Source of the DNA: a bacterium
GTDB taxonomy: Bacteria; Vulcanimicrobiota; JABDET01
Assembly: GCA_021800275.1 (NCBI GenBank)
Contig: JAJYZB010000011.1
Coordinates: 1-64,000 of the forward strand
DNA length: 64,000 nucleotides
Reading direction: 5' to 3'
Of the stretch, positions 32,210-42,939 are shown one piece after another; positions within the stretch are counted from its first letter, which is position 1, and each line of letters begins with the position of its first letter. The translations under genes were made by a program, and so were the position numbers. Under the pieces are notes generated by a model, which searched no databases, was not told the DNA's origin, and saw only the letters and a program-made list of their open reading frames with translations.

Positions 32210-34306
32210 ATGCTATTTGTCATGAAAGAACGTTTTACACTCGATAAAATCAGGAATATTGGGATTATTGCCCATATTGATGCGGGAAAAACAACAACCA
32301 CTGAACGGATTTTGTTCTATGCGGGACGCATTCATCGCATTGGGGAAGTGGATGAAGGGGCGGCCACCATGGACTGGATGGTTCAGGAACAGGAAAGAGG
32401 AATTACCATCACTTCTGCTGCCACTTTCTGCGTTTGGAAAGACAATCAAATTAATTTGATTGACACTCCTGGCCATGTTGATTTTACTGCTGAAGTCGAG
32501 CGTTCTCTTCGAATTTTAGATGGGTTGGTTGTTGTTTTCTCAGGAGTAGAAGGAGTGCAGCCTCAGTCAGAAACCGTATGGAGACAGGCTGATAAATATC
32601 AAGTGCCTAGAATCGCTTTTGTCAATAAGCTGGATCGATCAGGAGCCAATGCTTTGAATGTGATAGAAAGCATTAAGAAGCGGCTGGGTGTTCATCCCGT
32701 TATGGTTCAGCTTAACATTGGAATAGAAGAAAATTTTCAGGGAGTGGTCGATCTAATTCAAGAGCAGGCATATTATTTTGAAGAGCCTTATGGAACTCTT
32801 GTCATCAAGGAAATTCCTTCCTCTCTTAAAGATAAAGTGGGAGAAATGCGTCATCTGCTTTTAGAAACGATAGCAGAGAACGACGCCCACTTTTTAGATC
32901 TTTATTTAAGTGGAAATCCTCCAACCATCGGAGAGATAAAAGCCGCTCTGCGTCGATGCACCTTGAATTTTTCTCTGGTCCCTGTTTTCTTAGGAGCCTC
33001 TTTCAAAAATAAAGGAGTGCAGCCTGTTCTGGATGGAGTGGTGGATTACTTGCCAAGTCCGCTGGAGGTCCCTGCGATTAAGGGAATGGATCCTGAATCC
33101 TCTTCAGAAATTGTTCGAAAAGCGGATCGAAATGAGTCTTTCTGCGCTCTTGCTTTCAAAATTGTCAGTGATCCTTATGTTGGAAAATTAACTTATATTC
33201 GGGTTTATTCAGGAGTCTTGAAAAGTGGATCTTACGTTTATAATTCCACAAAAGAAAAAAGAGAACGAATTGGGCGACTTCTCAGAATGCACGCTAACAG
33301 TAGAGAAGAAGTGGATGAAATAGAGGCTGGGGATTTAGGAGCAGTTGTTGGATTGAAAGAAACAAGCACAGGAGATACCTTGTGTAATGAGGACCATCCT
33401 ATTCTTCTTGAGAGTATTTCTTTCCCTGAACCCGTTATTTCTGTAGCCATTGAGCCTAAAACGCGAGCGGATGAAGATAAATTGACGATGGGTTTGCAGA
33501 GACTTCAAGATGAGGATCCTACTTTTAAAAGAAAAGTGAATGAAGAAACAGGACAAACCATTATTTCAGGAATGGGTGAGCTTCATTTAGAAATCATTGT
33601 TGACAGGCTGCTGAGAGAGTTTAATGTTCAAGCTAATGTTGGGAAACCCTTAGTCGCTTATAAAGAAACGATTCGCCGTAAAGCTTCAGGAGAAGGCAGA
33701 TTTATTCGACAGACCGGCGGGCGTGGACAGTATGGACATGTAGTTCTTGAATTTGAACCGGTATCCTCTGGTGTTCCTTTCAAATTTCAAAATAAAATTG
33801 TGGGTGGAGTTGTTCCTAAAGAGTATATTCCTGCTGTAGAAAAAGGTGTGAAAGAAGCCCTTGAATCAGGCGTTTTAGGTGGTTATCCCGTGATTGATGT
33901 TGCCGCTGCTCTTGTAGATGGTTCCTATCATCCTGTGGATTCCTCTGAAATCGCGTTTAAAATTGCGGCTTCGTTAGCGACGCAGCAAGCTCTTGAAAAA
34001 GCTGAGTCAATTTTAAAAGAGCCGATCATGAAAGTTGAAACCATTACTCCTGAAGATTATCTTGGAGAATGCTTGGCAGATTTAAATTCAAGAAGAGGAA
34101 AAATAGAAGGAATGGAACCAGCGGCGGGGAATGTACAAAAAATCCGCGCTTTTGTTTCCCTGGGCGAAATGTTCGGATATGCCACTGTTTTACGATCTTT
34201 AACTCAGGGACGCGGTACTTACACAATGGAATTTTCTCATTATGAGGAAGTGCCTAAACAATTGGCAGAAAATATCACACATCGCAGCAATATGGTAAAA
34301 TCGTAA
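32210..34306 (+). CDS. fusA: Elongation factor G
   Basis: A 698-residue EF-G with all five domains: G1 [15 protein letters not shown], switch [20 protein letters not shown] (NKxD), domain [13 protein letters not shown], domain [20 protein letters not shown] and domain [27 protein letters not shown]. It drives translocation on the ribosome. The start is uncertain: ATG at 32210 has AAGAGAT upstream, while the ATG at 32222 gives an N-terminus closer to the usual length. It lies between rpsG (16 bases) and tuf (18 bases). Confidence 0.97.
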   Translation: MLFVMKERFTLDKIRNIGIIAHIDAGKTTTTERILFYAGRIHRIGEVDEGAATMDWMVQEQERGITITSAATFCVWKDNQINLIDTPGHVDFTAEVERSLRILDGLVVVFSGVEGVQPQSETVWRQADKYQVPRIAFVNKLDRSGANALNVIESIKKRLGVHPVMVQLNIGIEENFQGVVDLIQEQAYYFEEPYGTLVIKEIPSSLKDKVGEMRHLLLETIAENDAHFLDLYLSGNPPTIGEIKAALRRCTLNFSLVPVFLGASFKNKGVQPVLDGVVDYLPSPLEVPAIKGMDPESSSEIVRKADRNESFCALAFKIVSDPYVGKLTYIRVYSGVLKSGSYVYNSTKEKRERIGRLLRMHANSREEVDEIEAGDLGAVVGLKETSTGDTLCNEDHPILLESISFPEPVISVAIEPKTRADEDKLTMGLQRLQDEDPTFKRKVNEETGQTIISGMGELHLEIIVDRLLREFNVQANVGKPLVAYKETIRRKASGEGRFIRQTGGRGQYGHVVLEFEPVSSGVPFKFQNKIVGGVVPKEYIPAVEKGVKEALESGVLGGYPVIDVAAALVDGSYHPVDSSEIAFKIAASLATQQALEKAESILKEPIMKVETITPEDYLGECLADLNSRRGKIEGMEPAAGNVQKIRAFVSLGEMFGYATVLRSLTQGRGTYTMEFSHYEEVPKQLAENITHRSNMVKS

Positions 34307-34324
34307 AGGAGAGTGAGATAAGAG

Positions 34325-35533
34325 ATGGCGAAGCAGAAATTTGATCGGACGAAGCCTCATGTGAATGTGGGAACGATTGGGCATATTGATCATGGGAAGA
34401 CGACGTTAACGGCAGCGATAACGAGTGTGTTAGCCAGTGGTGGGAAGACGAAGGCGCTGGCAGTGGATCAGATTGACAATGCGCCGGAGGAGAAGGAGCG
34501 AGGGATAACGATAGCGATCTATCATGCGGAGTATGAGACGGAGAAGCGTCATTATGCGCATGTGGACTGTCCTGGTCATGCGGATTATATTAAGAACATG
34601 ATAACTGGGGCGGCGCAGATGGATGGAGCGATATTAGTGGTAGCTGCGACCGATGGTCCGATGCCTCAGACTCGGGAGCACATTTTGTTAGCGCGTCAGG
34701 TAGGGGTTCCGTACATTGTGGTATTTTTGAACAAAGCGGACATGGTGGAGGACAAGGAGTTAGTGGAGTTAGTGGAGTTAGAGATACGGGATTTATTGAG
34801 CACGTATGAGTTTCCTGGGGACAAGACCCCGATTGTGGTAGGGAGTGCGTTGAAGGCGTTAGAGTGTGGGTGTGGGAAGCGGGAGTGTGAGTGGTGTGGG
34901 AAGATATGGCAGTTGATGGATGCGGTGGACAGTTATATAGTGACCCCTGAGCGTCCGATTGACAAGCCGTTTTTGATGCCTGTGGAGGATGTATTTACGA
35001 TATCTGGTCGAGGGACAGTAGGGACGGGTCGAGTGGAGCGTGGGAAGGTGAAGGTAGGGGAGGAGATCGAGATAATTGGGTTAAAGTCGGATGTGAAGAA
35101 GAGTGTAGTGACGGGTGTGGAGATGTTTCGGAAGTTATTGGATGAGGGGATAGCAGGGGACAATGTAGGGGTGTTATTGAGGGGAGTGGAGCGGGACGAG
35201 TTAGAGCGGGGTCAGGTTTTAGCGAAGCCGGGTTCGATCAAGCCTCATACGAAGTTTAAGTGTGAGGTGTATATATTGAGCAAGGAGGAAGGGGGTCGTC
35301 ACACTCCGTTTTTCAGTGGGTATCGTCCCCAGTTTTATTTTCGGACGACGGATGTGACCGGGGATGTGAAGCTGCCGGGTGGGGTAGAGATGGTGATGCC
35401 AGGAGACAATGTGACATTAGAGGTGGAGTTGATCACTCCGATAGCGATTGAAGAAGGGTTAAGGTTTGCGATTCGAGAAGGTGGGAGGACGGTTGGAGCG
35501 GGAGTGGTAACAAAAGTTGGAGAAGGTGGATAA
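34325..35533 (+). CDS. tuf: Elongation factor Tu
   Basis: A 402-residue EF-Tu: [14 protein letters not shown] (P-loop), [25 protein letters not shown], and the domain 2 and 3 strands through to the C-terminal [10 protein letters not shown]. It delivers aminoacyl-tRNA to the ribosome. Residues 181-191 are [11 protein letters not shown], a Cys cluster (C181, C183, C188, C191) replacing the usual acidic loop, possibly a zinc site. Codon choice is unlike the neighbours: GTG, GAG, GGG, TTA and GCG dominate, giving a G-rich strand, whereas rpsL and fusA are A/T-biased. Its stop overlaps the rpmG start by one base (TAATG). Confidence 0.97.
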   Translation: MAKQKFDRTKPHVNVGTIGHIDHGKTTLTAAITSVLASGGKTKALAVDQIDNAPEEKERGITIAIYHAEYETEKRHYAHVDCPGHADYIKNMITGAAQMDGAILVVAATDGPMPQTREHILLARQVGVPYIVVFLNKADMVEDKELVELVELEIRDLLSTYEFPGDKTPIVVGSALKALECGCGKRECEWCGKIWQLMDAVDSYIVTPERPIDKPFLMPVEDVFTISGRGTVGTGRVERGKVKVGEEIEIIGLKSDVKKSVVTGVEMFRKLLDEGIAGDNVGVLLRGVERDELERGQVLAKPGSIKPHTKFKCEVYILSKEEGGRHTPFFSGYRPQFYFRTTDVTGDVKLPGGVEMVMPGDNVTLEVELITPIAIEEGLRFAIREGGRTVGAGVVTKVGEGG

Positions 35534-35697
35534 TGGCAAAGAAGGAACAGACGGCAATTATTAACATGGCGTGTGGTGAATGCAAGAGAAGGAACTATAC
35601 AACCACAAAGAATCGTCAAAAGATGCAGGATCGCATGTCATTAAATAAATACTGTCCCTGGTGCAGAAAGCACACAGAACATAAAGAGACAAAATGA
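35533..35697 (+). CDS. rpmG: 50S ribosomal protein L33
   Basis: A 54-residue L33 that is easy to miss. Reading: [16 protein letters not shown], then NYTTTKNRQ and [18 protein letters not shown]. Two CxxC pairs (CGEC, CPWC) make it the zinc-binding (C+) form. Its ATG overlaps the tuf stop by one base and its TGA overlaps the secE ATG by four (ATGA), so it is tightly coupled to both. This tuf-rpmG-secE order is the normal one at the left end of the rpoBC region. Confidence 0.95.
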   Translation: MAKKEQTAIINMACGECKRRNYTTTKNRQKMQDRMSLNKYCPWCRKHTEHKETK

Positions 35698-36008
35698 GAG
35701 GAATAGATACATTGGCGTCAAAACAGCAGATAACTCAACAGCCTCCTCCTCGCCCCCCTAAAAATCAGGGGGCAAAGGAAAAAACTAATTTATTTGCCAC
35801 CATTGCTGGAGGCGGCAGAAAAGCATGGGAAGAAAGCCTGCGTTTTCTCCGCGGTGTAAGGTCAGAGTTTAACAAGGTAACCTGGCCCACAATGAAAGAG
35901 TTAAGAGCCCATTCTATGATTGTAATTTTCGCCACAGCTCTTGTCTCGGCTTATATGTGGGCAGTAGGTTTTGTTCTGCACTGGCTTTTTTCATTTCTCC
36001 ACCATTGA
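35694..36008 (+). CDS. secE: Preprotein translocase subunit SecE
   Basis: A 104-residue protein. A disordered Pro/Gln-rich N-terminus (residues 9-30) is followed by the conserved SecE helix [26 protein letters not shown] and one membrane helix ([22 protein letters not shown]). It is the essential clamp of the SecYEG channel. The extended N-terminus is longer than the minimal SecE. It sits between rpmG (4-base overlap) and nusG, its usual place. Confidence 0.95.
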   Translation: MRGIDTLASKQQITQQPPPRPPKNQGAKEKTNLFATIAGGGRKAWEESLRFLRGVRSEFNKVTWPTMKELRAHSMIVIFATALVSAYMWAVGFVLHWLFSFLHH

Positions 36009-36033
36009 TCAAGATAAAGGATAAAAAATAGAT

Positions 36034-36663
36034 ATGATTTTAGACAGTCAAAATGGAGAAACTCAAGATATCAAACTTGAAGAACCTGAATCTGCTTCAG
36101 AAGAGCTTCTGGAGGCTGAGGTAGAAGAAAAAAATCCTGATAGAAAGTGGTATGTGATTCATACCCTTTCAGGACATGAACAAAAGGTTCGGAATAATTT
36201 GCTAAAAAGAATTGATACCATGAACATGAAAGATAAGATTTTCAATATTTTAGTTCCTACAGAGGAAGAGGTAGAGATTAAAGGGGGAAAAAAGCGAATT
36301 GTAAAACGGAAAATATTCCCCGGTTATGTTATGGTTGAAATGATTGTGTCTGATGATTCCTGGTATGTGGTCAGGAATACTTCAGGAGTTACGGGTTTTG
36401 TTGGCTCAGGAACAAAACCAGAGCCTCTGCAGGATGAAGAGGCTCTGCAGTTGCTAAAACAATCATCTGGAGAGGCTCCTCCGCGGAGACGTTTGACTTT
36501 GAAGATAGGGGATAAAGTTAGAATTACCTCGGGTCCATTTGTAGAATTTTATGGTTCTATTCAAGAAGTGAATCCTGAAAAAGAAAAAATTAAAGTTTTA
36601 GTCAGTATTTTTGGACGTGAAACTCCAGTAGAACTGGACTATGGTCAGGCGGAAAAATTATAA
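36034..36663 (+). CDS. nusG: Transcription termination/antitermination protein NusG
   Basis: A 209-residue NusG. An acidic N-terminal extension of about 35 residues precedes the NGN domain ([43 protein letters not shown]) and the KOW domain ([47 protein letters not shown]). NusG binds RNA polymerase and couples it to Rho or the ribosome. AAGGAT lies upstream of the ATG. It follows secE by 25 bases and precedes rplK by 13. Confidence 0.97.
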   Translation: MILDSQNGETQDIKLEEPESASEELLEAEVEEKNPDRKWYVIHTLSGHEQKVRNNLLKRIDTMNMKDKIFNILVPTEEEVEIKGGKKRIVKRKIFPGYVMVEMIVSDDSWYVVRNTSGVTGFVGSGTKPEPLQDEEALQLLKQSSGEAPPRRRLTLKIGDKVRITSGPFVEFYGSIQEVNPEKEKIKVLVSIFGRETPVELDYGQAEKL

Positions 36664-36676
36664 AGGGGAACATATT

Positions 36677-37102
36677 ATGGCAAAAAAAATAAAAGCTGTG
36701 GTTAAATTGCAAATTCAGGCGGGGAAAGCTAATCCAGCGCCTCCCATTGGTCCTGCTTTAGGTCAGCATGGCGTTAATATTATGGAATTTTGCAAACAAT
36801 ATAATGATCGAACCTCTAAGCAGGCGGGAACGGTCATTCCTGCTGAGATTACTATTTTTGACGATCGAACTTTTTCTTTCATTACAAAAACTCCTCCTGC
36901 TTCTGTTTTACTGGTTAAAGCTGCGAATATAGAAAAAGGTTCTGGTGAGCCTAATAGAAAAAAGGTTGGAAAAGTTGCGCGTGCTAAAATTAAAGAAATT
37001 GCTCAAATTAAGATGTCGGATTTAAATGCTAATGACATTGAAGGAGCGATGAGAATTATTGAAGGAACAGCCAGAAATATGGGACTGGAAGTAGAGAATT
37101 AA
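36677..37102 (+). CDS. rplK: 50S ribosomal protein L11
   Basis: A 141-residue L11, the normal length: [34 protein letters not shown]..., [55 protein letters not shown]11 binds the GTPase-associated centre of 23S rRNA. The ATG at 36677 follows AAAGGGGAA; an upstream frame into nusG is not part of the protein. Confidence 0.98.
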   Translation: MAKKIKAVVKLQIQAGKANPAPPIGPALGQHGVNIMEFCKQYNDRTSKQAGTVIPAEITIFDDRTFSFITKTPPASVLLVKAANIEKGSGEPNRKKVGKVARAKIKEIAQIKMSDLNANDIEGAMRIIEGTARNMGLEVEN

Positions 37103-37117
37103 AATTGGGAGGGCGCC

Positions 37118-37834
37118 ATGACAGTAATGGTAAGAGGCGGCAAAAGGTATAAAGCAGCAGCAGAAAAAGTGGATCCAGCGAAACTTTATGGTCCTGATGA
37201 AGCAGTTGGCCTGATCAAGGAAATGGCTAAAGCTAAATTTGATGAAACGATCGAACTCCATATTTTATTAGGTATTGATCCCAAGCGTTCAGATCAGAAT
37301 GTGAGAGGTACTGTTGTGCTGCCTCATGGAACAGGAAAAACTCCCAAGGTCATTGCTTTTGCTAAAGGGGATAAAGCAAAAGAGGCTGAACAGTCCGGCG
37401 CAGATGAAGTTGGAGCAGAAGAATTGATTCAAAAAGTAAAAACAGGCTGGAGTGATTTTGAAATCGCTGTAGCTACTCCTGACATGATGGGACAAATCGG
37501 CTCCCAGTTAGGCAAAATTTTAGGACCGAGAATGCCTAATCCAAAGGCTGGGACTGTTGCCATGGAGATTGGGAAAGCGATTAAAGAATTGAAAAGCGGC
37601 AAGGTTCAATTTCGTATTGACAAGCAGGGAATTGTGCATGTGCCTATTGGAAGGGCTTCTTTTGATAAAGATAAACTTTTGAAAAATTTTACCACATTAA
37701 TAGAAGCTCTGCTTAGAGCCAGACCTCCTGCTGCTAAAGGACAGTTTTTAAAGACTGTTACTCTTACCAGCACAATGGGGCCTGGAATTAAACTGGATGG
37801 AGCTCGACTCGCTGCTAGCACCTCTGAAAAATAA
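37118..37834 (+). CDS. rplA: 50S ribosomal protein L1
   Basis: A 238-residue L1 ([68 protein letters not shown]-like [16 protein letters not shown]). L1 forms the mobile stalk of the 50S subunit and autoregulates the L11 operon in many bacteria. GGAGG lies five bases before the ATG. Normally rplJ and rplL would follow; here they do not, and unrelated genes come next. Confidence 0.98.
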   Translation: MTVMVRGGKRYKAAAEKVDPAKLYGPDEAVGLIKEMAKAKFDETIELHILLGIDPKRSDQNVRGTVVLPHGTGKTPKVIAFAKGDKAKEAEQSGADEVGAEELIQKVKTGWSDFEIAVATPDMMGQIGSQLGKILGPRMPNPKAGTVAMEIGKAIKELKSGKVQFRIDKQGIVHVPIGRASFDKDKLLKNFTTLIEALLRARPPAAKGQFLKTVTLTSTMGPGIKLDGARLAASTSEK

Positions 37835-37839
37835 CGACT

Positions 37840-38100
37840 ATGGGGATTCGTATTCAAAAAGATCGAATCTCAGTTATTGTGATGACGGAGCAGTATCGTA
37901 TTGAAGGAGAGATCCACGTGGTCGCCGGCGGCAGAGTCATTGATGAGATCAATAAGGAAAAAGACTTTATTCCATTGACCAATGTTACCGTTTATGATGC
38001 TGAATCAGGCGCTTCTATTGACACTGTTGAGTTCATTGCGATACAAAAACGAGCTGTGGTTTTTGTCGCGCCAACAAGCTCTACAGGCGCAGAGTTTTGA
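37840..38100 (+). CDS. Conserved small protein of unknown function
   Basis: An 86-residue beta-rich protein: QYRIEGEIHVVAGGRVIDEINKEKDFIPLTNVTVYDAESG..., FIAIQKRAVVFVAP. This pattern (a strand hairpin, a D-x-I-N helix, FIPLTNVTVYD, and IQKRAVVFVAP) resembles a family of small proteins of unknown function found in several deep-branching phyla, perhaps DUF6812, though I am not certain. It starts five bases after rplA with no clear ribosome binding site, suggesting re-initiation, and is followed after three bases by the MBL-fold hydrolase. It replaces rplJ at this point of the operon. Confidence 0.75.
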   Translation: MGIRIQKDRISVIVMTEQYRIEGEIHVVAGGRVIDEINKEKDFIPLTNVTVYDAESGASIDTVEFIAIQKRAVVFVAPTSSTGAEF

Positions 38101-38103
38101 AAT

Positions 38104-38784
38104 ATGATTGTTCGATGGTTTGGACATTCTTGTTTTTTGTTTTATTCGAAGAAAGGAAGTCGAATTTTAACCGATCCCTATGCTGAAACAATTTCCTACC
38201 CGTTCCCACCTTTAACTTGTGATATCGTTGTCGTCTCTCATGAGCATCAAGATCATAATGCTGTCTGGAGAGTGATGGGAACTCCCTTTATTGTGAAGAG
38301 AACGAGTTCGGGATTGTGTGAGTTTGAAATTCCATTAGAATTGACAGGAGAAATTTTTATTTTTAAAGGGTTGCCATCCTATCATGACGAAGCTCTGGGA
38401 AGGAAAAGAGGTCCTAATACCATTTTTTTGTGGCAAATAGACGGATATTCAATTTGCCATCTCGGAGATTTAGGACATCCTCTGAATGAAGAACAGGTTA
38501 AAGCAGTCGGCAAAGTTGATATTCTGCTGCTGCCTGTTGGAGGTAGCAATCAGGTGCTTGATTCGAAAGAAGCTACACTTGTCGTGCATTCTCTCCAGCC
38601 TTCTTTTATTTTTCCAATGCACTACAGAACTGCTTCTGCTGGTATGGATTTAGATTCTGTGGAGGATTTTCTGAGATTGATGACTCAGGTAGAGAAATTA
38701 AATGGCAACCAATTAGAAATTAAGTCTCTTCCGAGACACAGCACAGTTGTTGTATTTGATTATTCTGGGATAAAGACAGTGTAA
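38104..38784 (+). CDS. MBL-fold metal-dependent hydrolase (UlaG/UPF0173-like)
   Basis: A 226-residue metallo-beta-lactamase-fold protein. The metal-binding motif HxHxDH is H46-H48-D50-H51 ([11 protein letters not shown]), with further ligands at [11 protein letters not shown] and FPMHYRT. The N-terminus [25 protein letters not shown] matches UlaG-like hydrolases. It is co-transcribed between the 86-residue protein and pyrG; its TAA overlaps the pyrG ATG (TAATG). Substrate unknown; Zn or Mn hydrolase activity is expected. Confidence 0.9.
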   Translation: MIVRWFGHSCFLFYSKKGSRILTDPYAETISYPFPPLTCDIVVVSHEHQDHNAVWRVMGTPFIVKRTSSGLCEFEIPLELTGEIFIFKGLPSYHDEALGRKRGPNTIFLWQIDGYSICHLGDLGHPLNEEQVKAVGKVDILLLPVGGSNQVLDSKEATLVVHSLQPSFIFPMHYRTASAGMDLDSVEDFLRLMTQVEKLNGNQLEIKSLPRHSTVVVFDYSGIKTV

Positions 38785-40430
38785 TGGGATCGAAATTTAT
38801 TTTTGTTACAGGGGGAGTTGTCAGTTCTATTGGGAAGGGAATTACTTCTGCTTCTTTAGGAAGGCTGTTGAAGAGCCGTAATTTAAGAATTACGATTCAG
38901 AAATTCGATCCTTATATCAACGTCGATGCAGGAACCATGAATCCTTATCAACATGGTGAAGTTTTTGTTACAGAAGATGGTGCAGAAACAGATCTGGATT
39001 TGGGACATTATGAGCGTTTTATTGATGAGAATCTCCATCAGGACAATAACGTCACAACGGGAAAGATTTATGGAGCGGTTATCGCCAAAGAGAGAAAAGG
39101 TGAGTATTTGGGAGATACGGTAAAAGTGATTCCTCATGTTACTAATCAAATTAAAGAAGAGGTGCTGAAAGCGGCTCGAAACAGTCAATGTGATGTTCTC
39201 ATTGTAGAAGTTGGTGGAACTGTTGGTGATATTGAGGGACAGCCGTTTTTAGAAGCCATTCGACAGTTGAAAAATGATCTGGGAGAAGGAAACGTTTTGT
39301 ATGTTCATGTGACTCTTGTTCCTCATATTGGCGCAGCCGGTGAATTAAAAACAAAACCTACGCAGCACAGTGTGAAAGAGTTGAGATCCATGGGGATACA
39401 GCCTGACATCATCGTTTGTCGGACAGAAAAAACTTTAACCCAGGATGTTTTAGAAAAAATAGCTCTTTACTGCGATGTCAAAAAAGAAGCGATTATTCAG
39501 AGTGTGGATGCCCACAGTATTTATGAAGTTCCCCTTCTGCTCGAAAAACAGAATTTAAGCGATTTAGTCATGAAAAAACTTCAACTCGAATCTTCTCCTC
39601 CTTTTCTAACTGAATGGGAAGAGATGGTCCAGCGGATCCAGCGCCCGGATCACAGCGTTACGATCGCTCTTGTTGGAAAATATGTGCAGCTGAAAGATGC
39701 TTATATCAGTATTTCAGAAGCATTGACTCATGGGGGAATTTCAAATAGAGCGCAGGTAGAAATTATAAAAATTGATGCAGAGACTCTTCAGGTTGAAACC
39801 TGTGAAAAATACTTAAAAGAGGTAGATGGAATTCTTGTTCCTGGCGGATTTGGAGGGAGAGGGTTAGAAGGGAAGGTTCTGGCTATCCAATATGCCCGCA
39901 GTCATCGAGTTCCCTATTTTGGCATTTGTTATGGAATGCAGTGCGCGACTGTTGAGTTTGCGAGAAATGTGGCAGGTTGGAAAAATGCTAACAGCACAGA
40001 AGCGGATCTGGATACTCCGTATCCTGTTATAAGTATGTTAGCAGAGCAGCATAAACTTGAATCTAAAGGGGGAACCATGAGGTTAGGCGCTTATGCCTGC
40101 CGATTGAAAAAAGATTCAAAAGCATACCAAGCTTATGGAGAGGAATTGATCTACGAACGACACCGCCACAGATACGAATTTAACAATTTGTATCTTGAAG
40201 AGTTGACTAAAAAAGGTCTTATTCCAACAGGGATCAATCCGGAGAGAAATCTGGTTGAAATTGTTGAGATTGCAGATCATCCCTGGTTTGTGGCAGTCCA
40301 ATTTCATCCTGAATTTAAATCCAGACCTAATCGTGCGCACCCTCTGTATCGAGATTTTATTCGAGCTGCGATTGATTATCATGAACAGAAAAAATCGAGG
40401 GAAAAAGAGGGAATACTATTTCATTCTTAG
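38784..40430 (+). CDS. pyrG: CTP synthase
   Basis: A 548-residue CTP synthase. The amidoligase domain has [55 protein letters not shown] and [11 protein letters not shown]. The glutaminase domain has [21 protein letters not shown] (catalytic Cys; Tyr where Leu is usual) and [12 protein letters not shown] (His and Glu of the triad). It makes CTP from UTP, ATP and glutamine. It overlaps the hydrolase upstream by one base, and its 3' end overlaps the kdpD stop on the other strand by 15 bases. Confidence 0.98.
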   Translation: MGSKFIFVTGGVVSSIGKGITSASLGRLLKSRNLRITIQKFDPYINVDAGTMNPYQHGEVFVTEDGAETDLDLGHYERFIDENLHQDNNVTTGKIYGAVIAKERKGEYLGDTVKVIPHVTNQIKEEVLKAARNSQCDVLIVEVGGTVGDIEGQPFLEAIRQLKNDLGEGNVLYVHVTLVPHIGAAGELKTKPTQHSVKELRSMGIQPDIIVCRTEKTLTQDVLEKIALYCDVKKEAIIQSVDAHSIYEVPLLLEKQNLSDLVMKKLQLESSPPFLTEWEEMVQRIQRPDHSVTIALVGKYVQLKDAYISISEALTHGGISNRAQVEIIKIDAETLQVETCEKYLKEVDGILVPGGFGGRGLEGKVLAIQYARSHRVPYFGICYGMQCATVEFARNVAGWKNANSTEADLDTPYPVISMLAEQHKLESKGGTMRLGAYACRLKKDSKAYQAYGEELIYERHRHRYEFNNLYLEELTKKGLIPTGINPERNLVEIVEIADHPWFVAVQFHPEFKSRPNRAHPLYRDFIRAAIDYHEQKKSREKEGILFHS

Positions 40431-42356
40431 GATTCTAGCGACAGAAACTGCCACAATATTCGCGAAAGATTCCAGGAGATGCATCTGATCTGAACCTAGT
40501 TTCATTTGTGTTTTAGGGGGTTGAACTCCAAGGACTCCAACAGTGGAAACTTTCGTTTTTAAGGGAAAATAAATTAAACTGGAAGAAGATAAGGTGTCAG
40601 TTCCTTTTCCCGCTATTTTCCCATAGTGAAAAGTCCAGTCAGCTACCCCTGAGCTCGATTCTTTTAAGGTTCCCAATCCAGGGGTTTGGAAATTGACCTG
40701 GAGTCTTCCAATGCTGTCAGGAAGAAGAAATTGAACTTCACAGTCAAAGGCTTGTTTTAATAAATCCCCTGCGATTTTAAAAAGATCGGATACTGCATCA
40801 ATTTCCAGAAGTTTTCTGCTTAATTCATAGAGAATTGAAACAAAGCGCTCGGACTGTTTTGCGCTTTCCCCTTTCCATCTCAATTGTTCTGTTAAAAACT
40901 GACAGGAAGCTGCAGCCAGCAAAAAAAGTATTAAACTAAAAGGAGGCGGGTGGAACAAAAATCCAAAAGCTAAAATAGCTAATATCATGGAACTAAATCC
41001 TGCCTGCCATCCCCAGAAACCCACACTGGCAATCACAGGAAGAAAAAATAGCATGAGAATGTCAGGAAGTTTCAACCAATCTCGGGCGCTCCAGCAGATT
41101 CCCGCTGTCAGAAGAGATAATGTCCCTCCTTTTAAGAGAGATTTCCAGTCAGGTCTCCCTTCTTTTTTTGTTTTTGTTTTTTCGTCATCTTTTATTTTTT
41201 CCGCAGAATCTGTTACGACCAGGACATGGATCGAACCACTTTCGCGGACCAGAGTGTTTACAAGAGCTCCTTGAAATAATCTCCTCCAGTTCCATTTTGC
41301 TCTCCAGCCGATTAAGATAAGGGAGATGTTTTGTCTGCGAGCAAATTGTAGAATTTCTTGGGCAAGGCTTTGTCCTGTTAGAGACGTGACTTTTCCTCCC
41401 ATCTCTTCGGCTAATTTTAGATTGCGCGTCAAACTTTGCTCTGCTTGTGATGAAAGCGCTGCCTGAAGAGGGGATTGAACGTGTACAGCGTACCATTCTG
41501 CATCCATGGTTGAAGCTAATTGTTTAGCCAGTCGAATGGTTCGTTCAGATAATTCGGTTGTCCCGACACAAACCAGAATTCTAGAAGCTGCTGGAGTTGG
41601 TCCTTCAATGGCATGCTGCTCCATATACCACCGCACGTTCTTATCTACTCTCTGGGCAGTGTACCGCAGAGCCATCTCTCTGAGAGCTAACAGGTTTCCT
41701 TCTTTGAAAAACTGTTCAGAAGCTTGTTTCGCTTTTTCAGGGATATAAATTTTTCCTTCTTTTAATCTCTGGAGAAGCTCTTGAGGGGATAAATCCACAA
41801 GTTCTATCCCATTCAGTTGATCAGCCATTTCTAAAATTCGATCAGGAATTGTTTCTTTCATTCGAATTCCTGTGATTTGAGCGACTTGATCATTCAGGCT
41901 TTCGATATGTTGAATGTTTAATGTGGTATAAACATTCAACCCTGCATTTAAAAGTTCTTCAACATCTTGATATCTTTTAACGTGTCTTGAACCAGGGGCA
42001 TTGGTGTGCGCCAGTTCATCCACAAGCACCAGTTTTGGGCGTCGGGCAAGGACAGCATCCAGATCCATCTCTTCCAATAAAATATCTCCATACTCGATTT
42101 TTTTTCTAGGAATCACTTCTAGTCCTTGGACAAGCGCTTCTGTTTCCTGTCTTTGATGGGTTTCCACATATCCAATTATGACATCTAATCCTGACTCTTT
42201 TAGGATGCTAGCCTGAGTCAGCATACGGTACGTTTTGCCTACTCCGGCATTTGCCCCAAGGAAAACTTTAAGTCCATTTTTGAGTTGTGAAGTAGTCTTT
42301 TCTTCTGCCTTGATTCGTTTTAGTAACGTTTCTGGATCAGGACGCAAGTCATCCAT
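40416..42356 (-). CDS. kdpD: KdpD sensor half without kinase domain
   Basis: A 646-residue protein matching the input half of KdpD. Walker [14 protein letters not shown] and [31 protein letters not shown] form the KdpD domain, then comes a universal stress protein (USP) domain, four membrane helices (residues about 410-500) and a GAF-like domain that begins [21 protein letters not shown]. The protein stops at [12 protein letters not shown], just before where the HisKA and ATPase domains should begin, so it cannot phosphorylate KdpE. Such truncated KdpD proteins are known in cyanobacteria. It ends convergently against pyrG, and overlaps kdpC by eight bases. The kinase function may be supplied by the protein at 55752. 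Confidence 0.93.
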   Translation of the reverse strand: MDDLRPDPETLLKRIKAEEKTTSQLKNGLKVFLGANAGVGKTYRMLTQASILKESGLDVIIGYVETHQRQETEALVQGLEVIPRKKIEYGDILLEEMDLDAVLARRPKLVLVDELAHTNAPGSRHVKRYQDVEELLNAGLNVYTTLNIQHIESLNDQVAQITGIRMKETIPDRILEMADQLNGIELVDLSPQELLQRLKEGKIYIPEKAKQASEQFFKEGNLLALREMALRYTAQRVDKNVRWYMEQHAIEGPTPAASRILVCVGTTELSERTIRLAKQLASTMDAEWYAVHVQSPLQAALSSQAEQSLTRNLKLAEEMGGKVTSLTGQSLAQEILQFARRQNISLILIGWRAKWNWRRLFQGALVNTLVRESGSIHVLVVTDSAEKIKDDEKTKTKKEGRPDWKSLLKGGTLSLLTAGICWSARDWLKLPDILMLFFLPVIASVGFWGWQAGFSSMILAILAFGFLFHPPPFSLILFLLAAASCQFLTEQLRWKGESAKQSERFVSILYELSRKLLEIDAVSDLFKIAGDLLKQAFDCEVQFLLPDSIGRLQVNFQTPGLGTLKESSSGVADWTFHYGKIAGKGTDTLSSSSLIYFPLKTKVSTVGVLGVQPPKTQMKLGSDQMHLLESFANIVAVSVARILRMK

Positions 42357-42927
42357 GAGAACAGTGAGAATGAATCTTCCTTAAATCCAGGTTCAGTTTC
42401 AGCACATTTACCCTTGTAATTCCCCATCCTAGAAAAGAGTGGATTGTATTTCTCTTGATCAGAGCTTTCAGGGAAGAAGGGGGGATGCATCTAATTTTTG
42501 CGATCCTGGAAATTTGCAGCAGGGCTGATTGGACTGTAATATCCGGATCCAGGCCGCTGGCAGATCCAAGGACTAGATCAGCGGGAACAGGCGAATCTGA
42601 GGGGAGTTTATTGAAGGCTCGAAGTTTTTGAACTCTATTTTTTACTTCTGTGATCAGTTGCTGACTGGTTGGACCGAGATTGCTGGCTCCTGAATCAGCT
42701 GCATTGTAAGAGATAGAGGAAGGTCGGCTGTTAAAATACTTTGCGCTTGTGAAGCTCTGTCCGATAAGATGTGAACCAACTACTTCTCTATTCTGCATGA
42801 CAAGACTTCCATCAGCCTGATGAGGAAATAAAACTTGAGCCGCGCCGGTCAAAATCATTGGATAGAGTAATCCTGTTAACACAGTCATGACCACGAAAAC
42901 CATTATAGATTGTTTTAGCTCTTTCAT
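42349..42927 (-). CDS. kdpC: Potassium-transporting ATPase subunit C
   Basis: A 192-residue KdpC. One N-terminal membrane helix (IMVFVVMTVLTGLLYPMILTG) is followed by the periplasmic domain: GSHLIGQSFTSAKYFNSRPSS, NAADSGASNLGPTSQ, and PADLVLGSASGLDPDI. It stabilises the KdpB-KdpA complex. Length and motifs are normal. The gene lies between kdpB (12-base gap) and kdpD (8-base overlap). Confidence 0.97.
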   Translation of the reverse strand: MKELKQSIMVFVVMTVLTGLLYPMILTGAAQVLFPHQADGSLVMQNREVVGSHLIGQSFTSAKYFNSRPSSISYNAADSGASNLGPTSQQLITEVKNRVQKLRAFNKLPSDSPVPADLVLGSASGLDPDITVQSALLQISRIAKIRCIPPSSLKALIKRNTIHSFLGWGITRVNVLKLNLDLRKIHSHCSHG

Positions 42928-42939
42928 TCTTCAACTCCT

